This document shows positions 60,652-64,000 of a stretch of 64,000 nt of DNA, one piece after another. The notes under the pieces are model-generated. The model saw nothing but the letters and a program-made list of their open reading frames with translations, was not told the origin of the DNA and ran no database searches. How positions within the stretch are numbered: position 1 is the first letter of the stretch; every line of letters starts with the position of its first letter. Both the position numbers and the translations under genes were made by a program. The stretch is from assembly GCA_963700785.1 (NCBI GenBank), contig CAVOYZ010000010.1, forward strand, positions 62,001 to 126,000, read 5' to 3'. This stretch comes from CAXMST01 sp963700785 (lineage in GTDB: Bacteria; Actinomycetota; Thermoleophilia; Solirubrobacterales; 70-9).

Positions 60652-61149
60652 ATGACCGATCGCAATGTCCTTTCGGAGTCGAATCGCGCGAGGCGCGAGG
60701 AGATCATCGCCCTGCTCGAGCAGGCCTACTGGATGGAGATCGAGACGGTGATGAGCTACGTCGCCGCCTCCGTCAACCCCGACGGCGTGCGCGCCGCCGA
60801 GATCAAGGAGTCGCTGCAGAACGACATCGCCGAGGAGCTCGCGCACGCGCAGCAGTTCGCGGCCCGGATCAAGGAGCTGTACGGGACCGTCCCGGGCTCG
60901 GAGCAGTTCGAGGCGGCGCAGAGCTACCTGCAGCCACCGGCCGAGCCAACTGATCTGACCTCGGTGATCAAGGGCGTGATCGACGCCGAGCGCGGTGCGA
61001 TCGACCACTACAACAAGGTCATCGCTGCCTGCGAGGACATCGACCCGGTGACCGAGGACATGGTCATCGCGATCCTCCGTGACGAGCAGGGCCACATGCG
61101 TGAGTTCGAGGGTTTCCTCAAGGAGTACGAGGCCGAGAGCTACGGTTGA
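60652..61149 (+). CDS. Ferritin-like (bacterioferritin-related) protein
   Basis: The 165-residue helical protein has YWMEIETVMSYV (first metal Glu), EIKESLQNDIAEELAHAQQFAARI (E-x-x-x-x-E-x-x-H), VIKGVIDAERGAIDHYNKVIAAC and VIAILRDEQGHMREFEGFLKEYE (E-x-x-H), the di-iron four-helix bundle pattern. Iron storage or oxidation is likely. The ATG follows AAGGAGG at six bases, one of the best ribosome binding sites in the window. A GC-rich hairpin after the stop (about 61155-61185) may be its terminator. Confidence 0.9.
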   Translation: MTDRNVLSESNRARREEIIALLEQAYWMEIETVMSYVAASVNPDGVRAAEIKESLQNDIAEELAHAQQFAARIKELYGTVPGSEQFEAAQSYLQPPAEPTDLTSVIKGVIDAERGAIDHYNKVIAACEDIDPVTEDMVIAILRDEQGHMREFEGFLKEYEAESYG

Positions 61150-61211
61150 ACAGGCGGCCGCCGCCGCGGGCGGCGACGGCTTCGGGGCGGGGACCTATGC
61201 GCCGGCGCGGC

Positions 61212-61227
61212 TGAAACGAATGTTTCA
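61212..61227. promoter_or_regulatory. 16-bp palindrome TGAAAC-GAAT-GTTTCA
   Basis: An A/T-rich dyad in a GC-rich gap upstream of the small gene at 61265. The arms are exact complements. It lies about 20 bases before an extended -10 (TGCTAACGT, 61247-61255), a good place for a repressor or activator. Confidence 0.5.
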
Positions 61228-61264
61228 CGAGCGCATCATGAGGTTTTGCTAACGTCACCGCCAG

Positions 61265-61480
61265 ATGGAGCAGCAACCCGATCAGACGGTGCAGCCACCG
61301 CCCGAGCTCGAGCTCGGGGACGGCTCGAAGCTGGTCCGCGAGGATCAGGCCGGGCCCCCCGTCCGCTGTCGCCTGGAGGGCCCCGACCGCGAGCGGATCT
61401 CGCTCGAGGACGTCCTCAGCCTGTCGGGCGAGCCGTTCGCCGGCTACCGCCTCGATCGGCGCGACTGCGACCGGGACTAG
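61265..61480 (+). CDS. Small hypothetical acidic protein
   Basis: A 71-residue protein (EQQPDQTVQPPPELELGDGSKL, then REDQAGPPVRCRLEGPDRER and DVLSLSGEPFAGYRLDRRDCD) with no membrane span or motif I know. GC-rich third positions support coding. There is no Shine-Dalgarno before ATG 61265, and the extended -10 at 61247-61255 would start transcription within a few bases of the ATG, so it is probably leaderless. Converges on the sugar dehydrogenase gene. Confidence 0.6.
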   Translation: MEQQPDQTVQPPPELELGDGSKLVREDQAGPPVRCRLEGPDRERISLEDVLSLSGEPFAGYRLDRRDCDRD

Positions 61481-61495
61481 GGCCAGGCGGGCCGC

Positions 61496-62695
61496 TCAGC
61501 GGCTCGGCTTCAGCATGAAGACCGTGTCGCTGTACAGGTTCGCGATGTAGATCCGCCCGCGCGCGTCCTCGCCGAAGCTCGAGATCCCGGGCTGCCGGGC
61601 GAGCCCGGCCGAGCGGTCGCCGCGCGACCGCTTGGTGGTCGGCGTCAGCGAGCGGATGTCTCCCTCGCAGAAGTCGGCGTAGATGTAGCGGCCGAAGAGC
61701 GATCGGAGCCGCGGGTCGCGAACCACGTAGCCGCCGGTTATCGCGCAGTTGCGACCCGAGTGCGGGTAGTCGTGGATCGGCGGCTCGTGCCTGCGAGGCG
61801 GGGGGCTTGCGTCGGGCGAGTCGAACCGGATCTTCCCCTCGAAGGCGTCCCAGCCGAAGTTCGCGCCGTTCGCCCTGCCGAGCTTCTCGAAGTCGATCTC
61901 CTCGCGCCGGTCCTGGCCGACATCGCCGATCGCGATCCGGGGGCGCTTGCGATCGAACGAGAAGCGGTACGGGTTGCGCAGGCCGAGGGAGAAGACCTCG
62001 TTCGCGCCGGGCCGGCCGACGAACGGGTTGTCGGCAGGGACCGTGTAGGGCTTTCCGCGCGCCCGCCGGGGATCGATCCGCAGGATCTTGCCGAGCAGCT
62101 GATTCTTGTCCTGGGCGTTCTCGGGCGGGTCGCCGCCGGCGCCGCCGTCACCGGTCGCGATGTAGAGCTTGCGGTCGGGGCCGAACTGCAGCTGGCCGCC
62201 GTTGTGGTTCGCGTTGGCGCTGTGCTCGATCTCGATCACCTTGCGCGCGCTGGCCTCCTTGGCGTCGCGCGGGGCCCGGCGCGAGCGCCGGTACTCCTCG
62301 ACGCGTAGATCACCGCCGTCGTCGGTGTAGAAGACGTAGAAGCGACCGTTGCGGCGGTAGGAGGGGCTGAAGGCGACCGAGAGCAGGCCGCGCTCGCCGC
62401 CGGACAGGACGCGGTTCCTGATGTCGAGGAACTTGCCGCCGACGCGCTTGCCGCCCTTCAGCATCCTGATCACGCCCCGTTGCTCGACGACGAACACGAG
62501 CCCGCGAGCGCCCTTGGGCCCGTTCACGTAGACCGGATCGTCGAATGAGGCAAGCGCCGCGAGCCTGAAGCCGCCGCGCCCGTCAGCGGCGGCGTCCACG
62601 ACCGGGGCGGACGCGCCACCGCTGCCGCTGAGCGCCAGCGCAGCAACCGTCGCCGCGAGCACGCCGACCCCTGCCCTGCTCCGCCAGCCCGCCAT
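61496..62695 (-). CDS. PQQ-dependent sugar dehydrogenase (glucose/sorbosone dehydrogenase family)
   Basis: The 399-residue exported protein has a signal peptide (AGVGVLAATVAALALSGSGGASA) and a six-bladed propeller: FVVEQRGVIRML, SGGERGLLSVAFSPSY, SANANHNGGQLQFGPDRKLYIATGDGG (active-site His-Asn block), LLGKILRIDPRRA, LGLRNPYRFSFDR, AIGDVGQDRREEIDF, NFGWDAFEG, NCAITGGYVVRDPRL, GRYIYADFCEG and SSFGEDARGRIYIANL. It oxidises an unknown sugar outside the membrane. Its paralogue lies nine bases upstream. No PQQ synthesis genes are in the window. Confidence 0.92.
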   Translation of the reverse strand: MAGWRSRAGVGVLAATVAALALSGSGGASAPVVDAAADGRGGFRLAALASFDDPVYVNGPKGARGLVFVVEQRGVIRMLKGGKRVGGKFLDIRNRVLSGGERGLLSVAFSPSYRRNGRFYVFYTDDGGDLRVEEYRRSRRAPRDAKEASARKVIEIEHSANANHNGGQLQFGPDRKLYIATGDGGAGGDPPENAQDKNQLLGKILRIDPRRARGKPYTVPADNPFVGRPGANEVFSLGLRNPYRFSFDRKRPRIAIGDVGQDRREEIDFEKLGRANGANFGWDAFEGKIRFDSPDASPPPRRHEPPIHDYPHSGRNCAITGGYVVRDPRLRSLFGRYIYADFCEGDIRSLTPTTKRSRGDRSAGLARQPGISSFGEDARGRIYIANLYSDTVFMLKPSR

Positions 62696-62704
62696 CTGCG
62701 GAGC

Positions 62705-63995
62705 TTAGCCCCTCGGATCGAGCCGGTAGACCGGCCCGTCGAGCGAGGTCACGTAGATCCGGCCCGCGTTGTCCTCGCCGAAGCTCGAGAGCTGGGGGAC
62801 CTCGAGACCGAGCTCCCGGTCATCGCTCGCCGGCTCGCCGGGTCGCGCTGGGAAGCTGCGCAGCTGGCCGCGACAGAAGTCGCCGTAGAGGTAGCGTCCG
62901 TAGAGCGGTTCGAGCCGCGGGTCGCGGACGACGTAGCCGCCAGTGACCGAGCAGTTGCCGCCGCTGGTCGGGTAGCTGAGCACCGGCGGGACGGCGTCAC
63001 CGGCCGGTTGGTCGGTGTTGAAGCGCTGATCGGCCTCGAACGCCGACCAGCCGAAGCTGGCCCCGTTGCCCTCACCGCGCCCGACCAGGTCGACCTCCTC
63101 CCGCGAGTTCTGGCCGACGTCCCCGATCGCGAGCGCGCCGGTCTCGCGGTCGAACGAGAACCGCCAGGGATTGCGCAGGCCGTAGGCGTAGATCTCCCCG
63201 CGCCCGCCGCCATCGGCGAACGGATTGCCCTTCGGCACGCCGTAGGCCCGACCGGCGGACGGGCCTGGATCGATTCGCAGCAGCTTGCCGAGCAGCGAGT
63301 CAGGTTGAGCGCGTTTCGCTGCGGATCGTCGGCCGACCCACCGTCGCCGGTCCCGACGTAGAGCAGATCGTCCGGGCCGAACTGGAGCAGCCCGCCGTTG
63401 TGGTTCGAGAACGGCTGATCGATCCGCAGCAGCTCCCGCCGCGACGCGCCGTTGACGCTGCGCCCGTCGTCCGATCGGTACTCGACCACCCGGGTGTTTC
63501 CGTCGGGGTCGGTGAAATCGACGTAGAGGAGCCCGGAGCTCTGGAAGTCGGGTGCGAAGGCGACCGAGAGCAGGCCGCGCTCGCCGCCGGAGGAGATCTC
63601 AGCGGAGATGTCGAGGAAGTTGGAGGTCGTGCCGTCGGCAGCGACCCGGACGATCCGCCCGCCCTGCTCGACGACGTAGATCGCCTCGCGGACGCCGGGC
63701 GGCTGCGCCACGTAGAGCGGATTGTCGAAGCTGCCGATCTCCTCGAGGGCGACGCCGCCGCGCCCGTCGCCGGTCGCGGGGCGGGCTCGGTCCGTGCCGA
63801 GCCGGCGGAACCCGTGGCATTCGGCGGTGGCGGCTCGGGGGTAGCGCTCCCGGCCCCCTCGTCGGAGCCGCAACCGGCAAGCGCCAGGGCGGCGATGATC
63901 AGGCAGAGGGACGGCGCCGAGCGGACTGCTCGGCGGAGGTCACTCCTGGACGACGACCTCGCCCTTGTTGTTGACCCGCGCCTTCGCTGGTTCAT
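62705..63995 (-). pseudogene. PQQ-dependent sugar dehydrogenase lipoprotein, two frameshifts
   Basis: The N-terminal frame gives a lipoprotein signal (SLCLIIAALALAGCGSDEG, lipobox A-L-A-G-C). One C missing from a C-run near 63780 (as read on the minus strand) shifts into the frame with VALEEIGSFDNPLYVAQPPG, YVVEQGGRIVRVA, SGGERGLLSVAFAPDF, NHNGGLLQFGPDDLLYVGTGDGG. A second missing base near 63300 (restoring NLDSLLGKLLRID) leads to GLRNPWRFSFDR, GDVGQNSREEVDL, NCSVTGGYVVRDPRL and SSFGEDNAGRIYVTSL. The repaired protein would parallel the downstream gene, but anchored by lipid. ATG 63995 overlaps the preceding gene and is uncertain. Confidence 0.78.
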
Positions 63996-64000
63996 CGGTG
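63940..64000 (-). CDS. C-terminus of an upstream gene (cut by the window edge)
   Basis: The frame ending in TGA at 63942-63940 reads TDEPAKARVNNKGEVVVQE back to the window edge, with G or C at most third positions. It is probably the end of a gene lying mostly outside, overlapping the start of the lipoprotein gene. Too little is visible to name it. Confidence 0.4.
   Translation of the reverse strand, partial: TDEPAKARVNNKGEVVVQE

Noticed and set aside
61212..61227. LexA/SOS box
   Set aside because: The actinobacterial box needs GAAC-N4-GTTC. This dyad is AAAC-N4-GTTT and the gene has no DNA-repair features.
1..64000. CRISPR arrays, insertion sequences, integrases, attachment sites or rRNA
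   Set aside because: No regularly spaced repeats, transposase motifs or rRNA stretches were seen. The lone tRNA-Pro has no flanking direct repeat or integrase.

Overview
This window looks like a chromosomal segment of a very GC-rich actinobacterium. Codons end almost always in G or C, GTG starts are common, and neighbouring genes often overlap by 1 to 17 bases. The gene content (HemQ, FprA-type ferredoxin reductase, two-subunit acyl-CoA carboxylase, many acyl-CoA dehydrogenases, hydratases and SDRs, Holin-X/DUF3618 membrane proteins) fits Actinomycetota, perhaps the Thermoleophilia/Solirubrobacterales. That placement is inference from gene content, not a database match. I see no phage, insertion sequence, integrase or CRISPR array.

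Layout. 0-5.5 kb: end of a DsbA-like gene, tRNA-Pro(CGG), Mn/Fe superoxide dismutase, LemA and a DUF3137-like protein, NUDIX hydrolase, rubredoxin, and an ECF sigma factor with a membrane DUF4349 anti-sigma-like partner. 5.5-12 kb: a biotin operon (bioB-bioF-bioD-bioA plus an SDR) with an esterase upstream. 12-15.7 kb: acyl-CoA carboxylase beta and alpha, a biotin user. 15.8-28.2 kb: AlkA-type glycosylase, enoyl-CoA hydratase, aldehyde dehydrogenase, GT2 glycosyltransferase, glycerol kinase, TetR, PlsC-type acyltransferase, MBL hydrolase, SDRs, GNAT, ATP-grasp protein and an acyl-CoA dehydrogenase. 28.2-30.1 kb: a sensorless hybrid histidine kinase with a NarL-type regulator. 30.1-36.4 kb: a regulatory intergenic region, a second acyl-CoA dehydrogenase, a P450, a GGDEF/HD-GYP protein and an enoyl-CoA hydratase. 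36.4-43 kb: MMPL transporter, hydratase-OsmC-MerR, nitrilase-TetR and a trio of small membrane proteins. 43-51.5 kb: DegV, epimerase, an Fe-S/thiol group (GST-like, IscA/ErpA, CGFS glutaredoxin, BolA), a PAS-GAF-PAS-GGDEF-EAL protein, FprA and HemQ. 51.5-64 kb: a polytopic envelope protein with a GT4-flippase fusion, a SAM-riboswitch-controlled metH, alpha/beta hydrolase, ferritin-like protein and two tandem PQQ-type sugar dehydrogenases.

How it works together. Much of the window serves acyl-CoA and lipid metabolism. Three such genes (carboxylase at 11968, dehydrogenase at 32111, hydratase at 38601) share an AAGTAG/CTACTT element close to their starts, suggesting one regulator. Biotin synthesis sits beside the biotin-dependent carboxylase. 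Redox and cofactor genes form a second theme. The best candidate for an under-described system is the pair of a secreted-headed membrane protein and a glycosyltransferase fused to a flippase-like domain (51485-55704).

Quality note. Four genes carry seven single-base frameshifts, each restorable by one indel next to intact family motifs. That points to residual sequencing error as much as to real decay, so these genes should be read with that in mind.
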